DNA from: Desulfuribacillus alkaliarsenatis
GTDB taxonomy: Bacteria; Bacillota; Bacilli; Desulfuribacillales; Desulfuribacillaceae
NCBI RefSeq assembly: GCF_001730225.1
Contig: NZ_MIJE01000004.1
Coordinates: forward strand, 1-57,374
Length of the DNA stretch: 57,374 bases
Reading direction: 5' to 3'
Shown: piece after piece, positions 8,845-17,542 of the stretch
Layout of the letters: each line of letters begins with the position of its first letter
Position numbering within the stretch: the stretch's first letter is position 1
Notes under the pieces: generated by a model
Told to the model about the DNA's origin: nothing
Seen by the model: the letters and a program-made list of their open reading frames with translations, nothing else
Databases searched by the model: none
Made by a program: the position numbers and the translations under genes

Positions 8845-9651
8845 TTAACGTAAAAAGATAAATACAACACCACTTACAAAGAAGCAGTAATATGCAAAGT
8901 AAATTAACTTACTACGATTTAAGAAGGCAATTAACCAGCGAATTCCGATTAAAGCAAAAATAAATGAAGCAATAAATGAAATAGTTAGCTCAAACCAACC
9001 AGTATCAAATTCTGCTAGTCGCATATCTGGGAACATTAATACAGTAGATCCTAAGATGACAGGGATAGATAAAAGGAATGAAAAACGTACCGCGGTCGAT
9101 TTATCTAATCCTACCCACAGAGCAGCTACTAGTGTACTTCCGGCACGTGATACTCCAGGTATTACAGCTACAGTCTGACCGATCCCGACCCAGAAAGCGT
9201 CCCAAAAAGTCATATCCTTTTCGCGGCGATTCCCGTATTTCATAACACGTTCAATTAATATTAAAAATAGACCAGTGAAAAATAGCGCTATAGAAATAGT
9301 CGTCATTGAACGAAGTGTATCTGCTAATTGTTTCTCTAATAAGATACCAAGAACTCCAGTTATAAAAGTAGCAGCTATAATATAAATTCCAAACCAAAAT
9401 GATGTTTTATATTTAACGTTGCGTGTGCCAACGTATTGAAGAAACTCCTTAATTATTACCGCTAAATCAGCTCGGAAGAAATATACAACGGCAAGCAATG
9501 AAGCAAAATGCAAAAACACCTCAAAAGCCAAGCCAGGCATAGATATACCAAATAACTCCTGTGTAATAATCAAATGAGCCGAACTTGAAATCGGTAGGAA
9601 TTCCGTAATTCCTTGAACAATACCTAAAACCAATGCTTCAAACCAATTCAA
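8845..9651 (-). CDS. uppP: Undecaprenyl-diphosphatase UppP
   Basis: This 268-residue polytopic enzyme recycles the lipid carrier of wall synthesis by removing a phosphate from undecaprenyl diphosphate. The diagnostic N-terminal segment GIVQGITEFLPISSSAHL and the second active-site segment GIGQTVAVIPGVSRAGST are both present. The start is a TTG (giving MNWFEAL) behind AAAGGAGTG. It is read alone, divergent from the mgtE locus. Confidence 0.95.
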   Translation of the reverse strand: MNWFEALVLGIVQGITEFLPISSSAHLIITQELFGISMPGLAFEVFLHFASLLAVVYFFRADLAVIIKEFLQYVGTRNVKYKTSFWFGIYIIAATFITGVLGILLEKQLADTLRSMTTISIALFFTGLFLILIERVMKYGNRREKDMTFWDAFWVGIGQTVAVIPGVSRAGSTLVAALWVGLDKSTAVRFSFLLSIPVILGSTVLMFPDMRLAEFDTGWFELTISFIASFIFALIGIRWLIAFLNRSKLIYFAYYCFFVSGVVFIFLR

Positions 9652-9769
9652 AAATGAACACTCCTTTCCAAAATACCCTTATTACAAAGTAACATATTTG
9701 TCAGTGATAACCAAGACCAATTTAAAAATTAGTAAAATTGCAGATTGCATTCACTATGAACATTTATAC

Positions 9770-9797
9770 TTGACAGGGCATAGGATATGCATATAGA
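9770..9797 (+). promoter_or_regulatory. Promoter upstream of the M-box
   Basis: TTGACA (9770-9775) is followed after 16 bases by TATAGA (9792-9797). The expected transcript starts a few bases later and enters the riboswitch. Confidence 0.5.
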
Positions 9798-9814
9798 CTA
9801 ACAAATGAAAATAA

Positions 9815-9985
9815 TTCAATACACCTCGTTAGGTGAGGCTCCTATACGGAGATACGCTGCTGCCCAAAAATGTCCAAAGACGCCAATGGGTCAACAGGAA
9901 CGATCGACATAAGGTCGTTTTTAATGTAGCTGGATGTTATCCTATGCCGTATAGTGCTAAAGCTCAACGATGGAGGGAACAGATT
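9815..9985 (+). ncRNA. M-box (ykoK leader) magnesium riboswitch
   Basis: The segment contains the near-invariant M-box blocks: TCGTTAGGTGAGGCTCCTAT, GGAGATACGCTGCTGCCCA, a core with GTCCAAAGACGCCAATGGGT and CAACAGG, then GCTGGATG and CCTATGCCGTATAGTGCTAAA. M-box RNAs bind several Mg2+ ions and favour a downstream terminator when Mg2+ is plentiful. A terminator and then mgtE follow. Any open reading frame drawn through this RNA is spurious. Confidence 0.97.
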
Positions 9986-10015
9986 ATTTGTGTTGTCTGT
10001 AGTTCTGATTTTGGG

Positions 10016-10050
10016 ACACCCTTATTCGTTGATGGGTGTTTTTGTGTTTT
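10016..10050 (+). terminator. M-box expression-platform terminator
   Basis: ACACCC (10016-10021) pairs with GGGTGT (10034-10039) and is followed by a T-rich run. It is placed right after the riboswitch and before the mgtE leader peptide, so it is most likely the Mg2+-controlled terminator. Confidence 0.75.
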
Positions 10051-10090
10051 TCAGACAATAATTTTAGTGTGAAAGGGAGTGGTGTAATAT

Positions 10091-10210
10091 ATGGACAGTA
10101 GTTGTAGGTGTAGTAACAAACTCAACTTTTTTCATAATCAAACAAAATTAGGAAACACTACAGCCATGGGTTCCGTTATGCCACATCCTCGATTAAAGTC
10201 AGACACCTAG
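10091..10210 (+). CDS. Candidate 39-residue leader peptide before mgtE
   Basis: This short ORF begins MDSSCRCSN, has a clear ribosome site (AAAGGGAGTGG) and ends 32 bases before mgtE1. It lies beyond the riboswitch terminator. A second small ORF in the same position before the third mgtE (14005-14106) also begins MDS plus Cys and has a matching GGGGAGTGAGG site. The parallel arrangement suggests translation of a leader peptide tunes mgtE expression, as for known magnesium-transporter leaders such as mgtL. The coding status is an inference. Confidence 0.45.
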   Translation: MDSSCRCSNKLNFFHNQTKLGNTTAMGSVMPHPRLKSDT

Positions 10211-10242
10211 TGGAATCCTTGGCATGAAAAGGAGGATTTAAA

Positions 10243-11613
10243 ATGGTGAAATTAGATAAACACACAGCGGAAGAATACACTCGTTTAGTAACCCAAGCCT
10301 TAGATGCTAATAACAAAGATAAGTTCCGCGAATTATTTTTAGAACTTCATCCGACTGATCAGGTCGAATTATATTCAAAATTCTCAGAAACTCAACAGGT
10401 GCAGGTGCATAATTATATAACTGCAGAAGAGTTTGCTGAAGTTTTCCAGGGCATGGAGATAGACCAACAGAAGGAACTAGTAAAAAGGCTTGACCATGCA
10501 TATGCAACTGAATTATTTAATAATATGTATTCTGATGACTTAGCATCCTTTATTGGTGAGCTAGAAGATAAAGAAGCTAAAGAAGTTATTGGCTTGCTAG
10601 ATAAAGAAGAAGCAGAAGACATTAAAGAGATTTTGAATTATGAGGACGAAACAGCCGGTGCAATTATGACCACCGAGTTTATTTCTATAGTTTCCTCAGA
10701 TACCGTTGGCAATGTAATGGAGAGTCTACGTGAGAAGCAACGAGACGCTGAGACCATCTATTACCTATATGTAGTTAATGATTTGCACCAACTGGTAGGG
10801 GTTCTATCCTTAAGAGATTTAATGTTTTCAAAATTAGATGAAAAAATCGAAAATATTATGAGTACCCGAGTTGTATCGGTAAATGTTAATACTGACCAGG
10901 AAGAAGTAGCTAAGATGATTAAGAAGTATGACTTATTAGCAATTCCAGTTGTCAAGGATGATGGTGAGTTTATAGGAATTGTTACTGTCGATGACGTTAT
11001 GGATGTTCTAGAGGAAGAGGCTACAGAGGATATTGGTGAAATCACGGCGACTAGGGGTTCAGTAGACGCAAATATTACTTCTGTAAAAGCTGCTAGAATG
11101 CGTGCTCCATGGATTCTTTTGCTAATGTTTTTAGGACTTATTACGGCCAATGTAATTGGACAGTTTGAAGAAACATTAGAGACAGTGATATTATTGGCGG
11201 TATTTATTCCATTGATTATGGACTCAGCAGGTAATACAGGAACCCAGGCTCTAGCTGTTGTCGTACGTGGTATGGCACTAGGAACATTAGAAAAAGGTGG
11301 AGTCAAGCAACTATTAAAACGTGAATTTGGAACTGGAATTATGCTTGGTCTAATGTGTGCAATAGCACTGATGATTATAGTTCCGTTTCTCTACGATAGC
11401 TATGTTTTAGCGTTCATCGTTGGTTTCTCACTATTTATTACCTTAAGTGTTGCGACTATGGTAGGGGCGATTGTACCAATCATAATCAACAAGCTTAAGA
11501 TTGATCCAGCGGTTGCTTCAGGTCCATTCATTACGACTATTAACGATATCATCGGACTGTTAATATACTTCTCCGTTGCAACAGCATTAATCAACTACTT
11601 ACCTCAGGTGTAA
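10243..11613 (+). CDS. mgtE: Magnesium transporter MgtE (paralogue 1)
   Basis: This 456-residue protein has the full MgtE plan: an N-terminal superhelical domain (about 1-130), two CBS domains (about 131-255) that sense cytosolic Mg2+, a plug helix, and five membrane spans. Conserved pore-region segments are MDSAGNTGTQALAV and PAVASGPFITTINDIIGLL, the latter containing the Asp of the ion path. The ATG follows AAAAGGAGGA. It is the first gene after the M-box, so it is the one most directly repressed by Mg2+. It is closest in sequence to the third paralogue. Confidence 0.95.
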   Translation: MVKLDKHTAEEYTRLVTQALDANNKDKFRELFLELHPTDQVELYSKFSETQQVQVHNYITAEEFAEVFQGMEIDQQKELVKRLDHAYATELFNNMYSDDLASFIGELEDKEAKEVIGLLDKEEAEDIKEILNYEDETAGAIMTTEFISIVSSDTVGNVMESLREKQRDAETIYYLYVVNDLHQLVGVLSLRDLMFSKLDEKIENIMSTRVVSVNVNTDQEEVAKMIKKYDLLAIPVVKDDGEFIGIVTVDDVMDVLEEEATEDIGEITATRGSVDANITSVKAARMRAPWILLLMFLGLITANVIGQFEETLETVILLAVFIPLIMDSAGNTGTQALAVVVRGMALGTLEKGGVKQLLKREFGTGIMLGLMCAIALMIIVPFLYDSYVLAFIVGFSLFITLSVATMVGAIVPIIINKLKIDPAVASGPFITTINDIIGLLIYFSVATALINYLPQV

Positions 11614-11625
11614 GGGAGATTACTC

Positions 11626-11660
11626 AGAACCTTCGATTTTTAATTGAAGGTTCTTTCTTT
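11626..11660 (+). terminator. Terminator after mgtE1
   Basis: AGAACCTTC (11626-11634) pairs with GAAGGTTCT (11645-11653) and is followed by a T-rich stretch. It may only partly separate mgtE1 from the mgtC-mgtE2 pair. Confidence 0.75.
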
Positions 11661-11714
11661 ATATGATGTATATAAGAATGATATAAGAATACTTCATTGT
11701 AGGTGGTGATAAAA

Positions 11715-12422
11715 ATGGGTCTAGAAGTGCTCATGAAATTAAGTATAGCGTTATTATTCGGTTTATTAATCGGAATCGATAGACAACTAAAGCATAAACC
11801 CTTAGGCTTAAAAACAACGATGATTATTTGCGTTGCCAGCTGTCTATTAACGATTGTATCGATTGAATCGTTCTTTAAATACTCGAGTCCATTATATAAT
11901 AATATGGATCCGATGCGTTTAGCGGCGCAAATTGTTAGTGGAGTCGGTTTCTTAGGTGCAGGTGTCATCCTTCGCAGGACTAACGATGTCATTTCTGGAC
12001 TAACGTCAGCGGCAATGATTTGGGCCGCATCAGGAATTGGGATAGCTGTTGGCGCTGGATTTTATTTTGAAGCTTCATATGTAGTTTTTCTATTAATTGT
12101 TGCAGTTAATTTTATACCTAGCTTTGTAAAGTGGGCTGGTCCTGGTTCTCTAAGTAAGCGAGACGTCGCCCTTAAGATTGTTGTTGAGCCGAACTACCGT
12201 ATGACGGAGCTTCTAAAGATAATAGAAAGTAAGGGTCAAGGTCTCAGTAAGCAAAAAAACTATGACATTCAAATACGTCATATAAAAATTAAAGACTTAG
12301 ATAACGGAAATCAACAAATCGATTTAACAATCTCCGCTCCTGAGAAACAATATACAACAGAGATATATTACCTAATTAAAAAGATTGACCACGTGCTAAC
12401 CGTTGACGTTGAGCACTTGTAG
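11715..12422 (+). CDS. mgtC: MgtC/SapB family membrane protein
   Basis: This 235-residue protein has an N-terminal block of about five membrane spans with the MgtC hallmarks LLIGIDRQLKHKPLGLKTTMIICVASC-type and GVGFLGAGVILRR. A C-terminal ACT-like cytoplasmic domain is suggested by residues about 145-235. The ATG at 11715 follows AGGTGGTGAT. MgtC proteins are linked to growth in low Mg2+ and to modulation of the F-type ATP synthase. It is followed after 16 bases by mgtE2, so the two are co-transcribed. Confidence 0.9.
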   Translation: MGLEVLMKLSIALLFGLLIGIDRQLKHKPLGLKTTMIICVASCLLTIVSIESFFKYSSPLYNNMDPMRLAAQIVSGVGFLGAGVILRRTNDVISGLTSAAMIWAASGIGIAVGAGFYFEASYVVFLLIVAVNFIPSFVKWAGPGSLSKRDVALKIVVEPNYRMTELLKIIESKGQGLSKQKNYDIQIRHIKIKDLDNGNQQIDLTISAPEKQYTTEIYYLIKKIDHVLTVDVEHL

Positions 12423-12438
12423 AGGGGAGGAATGAATT

Positions 12439-13803
12439 ATGGTGCAATTAAATCACAAAAATCGCGAAGAATACATATACTATCTACTCCTTGCACTAAA
12501 GAATAGAGATAAAGAAAAATTTCGCAAAGACTTTCTAAATCTGCATCCAACAGATCAGACTGAGGTATTTCGTGAGCTAACCAAGGATAAACGCTCCTTA
12601 GTATATGAGTATATATTAGCAGACGAACTAGCTTTGATATTTGAGGGTCTATATGCTGATGAACAAAAAATCATAATGGAGGAATTAGAAGACACCTATG
12701 CAGCAGAGATGCTTAATGATGTGTCTGCTGATGATTTAGTCGATTTCTTAGGAGAAGTGTCTGCACAACAGAGTCAGGAATACCTGAGAAAAATGGATGA
12801 CATACAAGCTCAAAATATTAAAAGATTGTTATCCTATAAAAAAGACACAGTAGGCTCGGTAATGACTACGGAGTATATAACGGCTAAAGATGACGAAACC
12901 GTCGAACAAATATTACTGCGTTTGCGCGCAGAAGGCTTAGAGGCGGAAACGATTTACTATATATACGTACTCAATCAAGAAAAACGTTTAATAGGTGTTG
13001 TGTCGTTACGAGAGCTAATTACCAAAGATCCATTAACAAAAGTACACGATATTATGAAATCGAATGTTATAACACTATCGGCACTTACTAGTCATAGGGA
13101 TGCCGTTACAGCTATTAAAGATTATGACCTTTTGGCTGTTCCTGTAGTAGATCATGAAAAAAGGATTTTAGGAATTGTAACAGTTGATGACGTCTTAGAT
13201 ATTTTAGAGGAAGAAACTGATGAGGATATTGAGGATATGTCAGCCATTAGAGGGACTGTAGATTTAGAAATAAGTCCGATAACGGCAGCGAAACGACGAC
13301 TCCCTTGGTTAATAATACTTTTGTTTATGGGTTTGTTTACAGGTTCAATTATTAGTAGTTTTGAAGTGACTTTTATTAGTTTTGCTTTTCTACTGCTTTT
13401 TGTTCCAATGATTACAGACATGGCGGGCAATACGGGTATTCAATCATTAGCGGTTGTAATTAGAGGTTTAGCCACTGGCAAAATAAGAGACCAACAGATT
13501 AAACAGCTATTATTCAGAGAAACTCTAACTGGCATGATAATTGGAGTTATATGCTCCGTTATAGCGGGTGTAATTGTATATCTAATAACTTTAAGTACTT
13601 TTTATGTTTTAACTATAACAATATCATTACTTGTTACTCTGACTTTCGCTACTGTCATTGGTGCTATAGTGCCGCTAATCATAAATCGATTACGAATAGA
13701 TCCAGCAGTTGCCTCTGGGCCTTTTATTACAACAATTAATGACATACTGGCCATTTTAATCTACTTTTCCGTTGCCACAGCCCTAATAGCTTATTTCTCC
13801 TAA
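12439..13803 (+). CDS. mgtE: Magnesium transporter MgtE (paralogue 2)
   Basis: This 454-residue MgtE has the N-domain, CBS pair (SVMTTEYITA and a second CBS ending TVDDVLDILEEE) and five membrane spans. The pore block PAVASGPFITTINDILAILIYF is conserved, while the earlier segment reads TDMAGNTGIQSLAV, unlike the GTQALAV of the other two copies. It is the most diverged of the three paralogues and is paired with mgtC. The ATG follows AGGGGAGGAATGA. Confidence 0.94.
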   Translation: MVQLNHKNREEYIYYLLLALKNRDKEKFRKDFLNLHPTDQTEVFRELTKDKRSLVYEYILADELALIFEGLYADEQKIIMEELEDTYAAEMLNDVSADDLVDFLGEVSAQQSQEYLRKMDDIQAQNIKRLLSYKKDTVGSVMTTEYITAKDDETVEQILLRLRAEGLEAETIYYIYVLNQEKRLIGVVSLRELITKDPLTKVHDIMKSNVITLSALTSHRDAVTAIKDYDLLAVPVVDHEKRILGIVTVDDVLDILEEETDEDIEDMSAIRGTVDLEISPITAAKRRLPWLIILLFMGLFTGSIISSFEVTFISFAFLLLFVPMITDMAGNTGIQSLAVVIRGLATGKIRDQQIKQLLFRETLTGMIIGVICSVIAGVIVYLITLSTFYVLTITISLLVTLTFATVIGAIVPLIINRLRIDPAVASGPFITTINDILAILIYFSVATALIAYFS

Positions 13804-13880
13804 TATTTAATCAAACATATGGGCTGATATATAACATATAGTCTGATATATATATAGCAGGATTAGGTAGGAAATATATA

Positions 13881-13908
13881 TTGACAAACGGTGTTAAGGC
13901 CATATACA
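13881..13908 (+). promoter_or_regulatory. Promoter upstream of mgtE3
   Basis: A consensus TTGACA (13881-13886) and TATACA (13903-13908) are separated by 16 bases. The 357-base gap between mgtE2 and mgtE3 holds this promoter, a hairpin and a small leader ORF, but no M-box. Confidence 0.6.
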
Positions 13909-13953
13909 CTAGCTTGTGGAAGCATTATTTCATGGTTGGTAAGATATGATTGA

Positions 13954-13980
13954 TGCACCTTCTTAATGAAGGTGCTTATT
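13954..13980 (+). terminator. Terminator-like hairpin in the mgtE3 leader
   Basis: GCACCTTC (13954-13961) pairs perfectly with GAAGGTGC (13968-13975) around a 6-base loop, followed by a weak T/A run. It lies between promoter and leader ORF, in the same order as the terminator and leader ORF before mgtE1. It could be an attenuator. Confidence 0.5.
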
Positions 13981-14004
13981 ATATGTTAAGGGGAGTGAGG
14001 ATTA

Positions 14005-14106
14005 ATGGATAGTTGTCCCGATAGGCGATGGTTTTCAAAAATAATTAAATCAAATAATCGGTTACAAGCATTGACCCATTTCATCACTCTATGTCATATG
14101 AAATAA
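14005..14106 (+). CDS. Candidate 33-residue leader peptide before mgtE3
   Basis: This ORF begins MDSCPDRRW behind GGGGAGTGAGG and ends 60 bases before mgtE3. It shares its MDS-x-Cys type start and position with the small ORF before mgtE1, but little else. Its end is rich in His, Thr, Phe and Cys. It may be a translated leader that controls the downstream gene, which is not proven. Confidence 0.4.
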   Translation: MDSCPDRRWFSKIIKSNNRLQALTHFITLCHMK

Positions 14107-14166
14107 TAGAGTTATTTTAGTATTGTGTGAATTAGTGTCCCTGCTTGTTATAAGGGGGAATTGCAT

Positions 14167-15540
14167 ATGGTAAAACTTGATCAGCATACGGTTGAGCAAT
14201 ATACACAGTTAGTCATTTATGCATTAAATGGTCAAAATAAAGGTAAATTTCGTGAACTATTCCTAGAGCTGCACCCGACAGACCAAGTAGAATTGTTCTC
14301 TGGTTTTGATGAAGTGCAGAAAGCACTAGTGGTTGAGTACTTAACTCCTGAGGAATTTGCTGAAATATTTCAGGGGATGGAGTCTGAAGATCAGAAGGAA
14401 GTTGTTAGAGAGCTAGAAGATGGTTATGCATCAGAGATGCTAAGTAATATGTACACTGACGACTTAGTTTCTTTCTTAGGTGAACTAGAGGAACAAGAAG
14501 CTAAGGATATAATAGAACAATTAGATATAGAAGATGCCAAAGAGATTAATGAAATCTTAAATTACGAACCAGATTCTGCTGGTAGTATCATGACAACAGA
14601 ATATATATCTATATGCACTTCGGATACAGCTAGCAAGGTAATGGAACGTCTACGTGAGCAAGAGCCAGAGGCTGAGACTATCTACTACTTGTATGTTGTA
14701 AATCAGGTAGAGGAATTAGTAGGAGTACTTTCTTTAAGGGATTTGTTATTCGCCAGATTAGATCAAAAAATCGAAGATATTATGAGCACTAGAATTGTAT
14801 CTGTCAACGTTAAAACAGACCAAGAAGAAGTAGCTAAGCTAATTAAAAAATATGATTTTCTAGCAATACCTGTAGTCAAAGATGACGGCAAGCTTGTAGG
14901 GATTGTCACAGTCGATGATGTTATGGATATAATTGAAGAAGAAGTAGCAGAGGATTTCGGAGAAATCACAGCGACCAAAGGGTCTTCTGACGTTAACATA
15001 TCATCATTTCAAGCAGCAAAAATGCGTGCTCCGTGGATTTTAATATTGATGTTCTTAGGTCTTGTTACGGCTGGAATTATCGGTCAATTTGAAGACACTT
15101 TAGCTACGATTGTACTATTAGCAGCTTTTATTCCGATGATAATGGGATCAGCTGGGAACACAGGAACACAGGCCCTTGCTGTAATGGTACGTAGCATAGC
15201 AATCGGTCAAGTAAACAGGTCTACGGTTCGGCAGTTAATACGCAGGGAATTTGGGACTGGGATTATCTTAGGAATCATATGTGCGATAGCATTATTGGTT
15301 ATAATACCTGTCGCATATTTTACTTACGATGCTAAGTTTATGTTAGCATTTATAGTAGCGTTTTCACTACTATGTACCTTAAGTATTGCAACAATGATTG
15401 GAGCTATTATTCCAATACTAATTAACAAGCTAAAGATTGATCCTGCAGTTGCCTCAGGACCGTTTATTACCACACTTAATGATATAATAGGTTTATTAAT
15501 ATATTTCTATATTGCTACGATGTTCCTTGAATATTTATAA
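14167..15540 (+). CDS. mgtE: Magnesium transporter MgtE (paralogue 3)
   Basis: This 457-residue MgtE is close to paralogue 1 throughout (KLDQHTVEQYTQLV against KLDKHTAEEYTRLV at the N-terminus). It has the N-domain, two CBS domains and five membrane spans. The ion-path block PAVASGPFITTLNDIIGLL is conserved. One difference is MGSAGNTGTQ where paralogue 1 has MDSAGNTGTQ, so an acidic residue is lost. The ATG at 14167 is placed by AAGGGGGAA with 6-base spacing. It probably has its own promoter. Confidence 0.94.
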   Translation: MVKLDQHTVEQYTQLVIYALNGQNKGKFRELFLELHPTDQVELFSGFDEVQKALVVEYLTPEEFAEIFQGMESEDQKEVVRELEDGYASEMLSNMYTDDLVSFLGELEEQEAKDIIEQLDIEDAKEINEILNYEPDSAGSIMTTEYISICTSDTASKVMERLREQEPEAETIYYLYVVNQVEELVGVLSLRDLLFARLDQKIEDIMSTRIVSVNVKTDQEEVAKLIKKYDFLAIPVVKDDGKLVGIVTVDDVMDIIEEEVAEDFGEITATKGSSDVNISSFQAAKMRAPWILILMFLGLVTAGIIGQFEDTLATIVLLAAFIPMIMGSAGNTGTQALAVMVRSIAIGQVNRSTVRQLIRREFGTGIILGIICAIALLVIIPVAYFTYDAKFMLAFIVAFSLLCTLSIATMIGAIIPILINKLKIDPAVASGPFITTLNDIIGLLIYFYIATMFLEYL

Positions 15541-15570
15541 TTTACTATAAAAACATCATGAGCGTATGAT

Positions 15571-15610
15571 AAAGCTTATTCCACAACATGGGATAAGCTT
15601 TCTATTTTGT
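15571..15610 (+). terminator. Terminator after mgtE3
   Basis: AAAGCTTATTCC (15571-15582) pairs with GGGATAAGCTTT (15590-15601) with one wobble, followed by a T-rich stretch. Confidence 0.85.
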
Positions 15611-15711
15611 ATTAGGTAGCATTAACAGAAATGATATATATATGGTATAATTGATACGGTTTGTTTACGGATATAGGAATTAAAATACATATTATACAAG
15701 GAGACAGTACT

Positions 15712-17541
15712 ATGTATAAAAACTTAGAAGAATGTATTTTAGATTTGGAAAAGCATGGTCATTTAATAAGGATTAAAGAAGAGGTAGACCCTTATCTTGA
15801 AATGGCTTCTATTCAATTAAAAGTCTATGAGGCAGGCGGTCCTGCGTTATTTTTTGAAAATGTTAAAGGAACAAAATTTGGTGCAGTATCGAATTTATTC
15901 GGAACAATTGAGCGCAGTAAATTCATCTTCCGTAAAACCTGGGATGCGGCGCAAAATGTCGTTGCCCTCAGAAATGATCCTATGATGGCGTTAAAAAATC
16001 CTTTTAACCATGTGCGTACTGGACTAGCAGCGTCTAATGCTTTACCTAAGAAGCTATCTTCAAGTCTACCAGTAGGCTTTCAAGAAATCAGTATTTCAGA
16101 TCTACCACTGATTCACCATTGGCCAGATGACGGTGGTGCATTTATTACGCTACCGCAAGTATATAGTGAAGACCCAGATAAACCAGGAATAATGAACTCA
16201 AATCTTGGCATGTATCGTGTACAACTAAATGGCAATGACTATGAGTTAAACAAAGATATAGGAGTACACTACCAAATTCATCGTGGTATCGGTGTCCACC
16301 AGGCTAAAGCTAGCAAAAAAGGTGAACCACTAAAGGTAAGTGTCTTCATCGGCGGACCACCAGCCCATACACTAGCTGCTGTTATGCCATTACCAGAGGG
16401 CTTAAGTGAAATGACCTTTGCGGGATTATTAGCTGGACGTCGCTTCCGTTATAGCTATATAGATGGCTATTGTATCAGTAACGATGCAGATTTCGTTATC
16501 ACTGGTGACATCTACCCTCGGGAAACGAAGCCAGAGGGACCATTTGGAGACCATCTAGGCTACTATAGTTTAGTTCATGAGTTTCCGGTAATGAGAGTAC
16601 ATAAGGTCTATGCAAGGGAAAATGCCATTTGGCCATTTACGGCTGTTGGTCGTCCGCCACAGGAGGATACTTCTTTTGGTGCACTTATCCATGAGCTGAC
16701 AGGGGATGCAATTCAACGTGAAATTCCAGGCGTCAAGGAAGTCCATGCCGTAGATGCGGCAGGTGTTCACCCGCTACTGTTTGCTATAGGAAGTGAACGC
16801 TATACACCATACCAACAGGCTAAACAACCAGCTGAGCTATTAACAATTGCCAACAGAATATTAGGCTCAGGACAGCTCAGCCTTGCTAAGTATTTGTTCA
16901 TTACGGCAGAGGATGACAAGCCTTTAGACACACATAAGGAAGAAGAGTTTATTACTTATATATTAGAAAGAATCGATTTGCATAGAGATATCCATTTTCA
17001 AACAAATACGACGATTGATACGCTAGATTATACGGGTACAGGCTTAAATACTGGTAGTAAGGTCATTATTGCTGCATATGGTGATAAAAAGCGCGATTTA
17101 TGCACAGAAGTACCAGCAAACTTACAGGGGTTAGATGATTTTAAGAACCCTAAATTGGTAATGCCAGGGGTAGTTGCAATCGAGGGACCGAAGTTCTCAA
17201 CACATGCTGACACAGAAACAGAAACTCAGAACTTAAGTAACGCTATTAAAGAAAAGGGACCTATGCCAACGTGTCCAATGATAATATTATGTGATGATAG
17301 TCAGTTCATTAGTGAGGATATTAACAACTTCCTATGGGTTACCTTTACTAGAAGCAACCCTTCCCATGATATTCATGGTGTTAATGGCTATTATGAGTAT
17401 AAACATTGGGGCTGTGATAATATAATTATTGATGTAAGGACAAAACCACATCATGCTCCGGCGTTAATTCCTGATGCAAACGTTGAGAATAATGTTAAGC
17501 GCTTTTTCGCTAAAGGGGCAAGCCTAGAGGGAGTGTTGTAG
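15712..17541 (+). CDS. UbiD-family (prenylated-FMN) decarboxylase
   Basis: This 609-residue protein shows UbiD hallmarks: GGPALFFENVKG near the N-terminus, HRGIGVHQAKA in the cofactor region, IGGPPAHTLAA, and EGPFGDHLGYYS containing catalytic acid residues. UbiD enzymes use prenylated FMN, made by a UbiX-type transferase, to decarboxylate aromatic or unsaturated acids, for example in quinone synthesis. It is longer than classic UbiD (about 500) but within the family range. The ATG at 15712 follows AAGGAG with 8-base spacing. A plsC-type gene starts one base after its stop, so the two form an operon. The exact substrate is not visible. Confidence 0.85.
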   Translation: MYKNLEECILDLEKHGHLIRIKEEVDPYLEMASIQLKVYEAGGPALFFENVKGTKFGAVSNLFGTIERSKFIFRKTWDAAQNVVALRNDPMMALKNPFNHVRTGLAASNALPKKLSSSLPVGFQEISISDLPLIHHWPDDGGAFITLPQVYSEDPDKPGIMNSNLGMYRVQLNGNDYELNKDIGVHYQIHRGIGVHQAKASKKGEPLKVSVFIGGPPAHTLAAVMPLPEGLSEMTFAGLLAGRRFRYSYIDGYCISNDADFVITGDIYPRETKPEGPFGDHLGYYSLVHEFPVMRVHKVYARENAIWPFTAVGRPPQEDTSFGALIHELTGDAIQREIPGVKEVHAVDAAGVHPLLFAIGSERYTPYQQAKQPAELLTIANRILGSGQLSLAKYLFITAEDDKPLDTHKEEEFITYILERIDLHRDIHFQTNTTIDTLDYTGTGLNTGSKVIIAAYGDKKRDLCTEVPANLQGLDDFKNPKLVMPGVVAIEGPKFSTHADTETETQNLSNAIKEKGPMPTCPMIILCDDSQFISEDINNFLWVTFTRSNPSHDIHGVNGYYEYKHWGCDNIIIDVRTKPHHAPALIPDANVENNVKRFFAKGASLEGVL

Positions 17542-17542
17542 T

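Noticed and set aside
9833-10072. A 79-codon open frame upstream of mgtE1
   Set aside because: It runs through the M-box and its terminator. The sequence is fully explained as a structured RNA.
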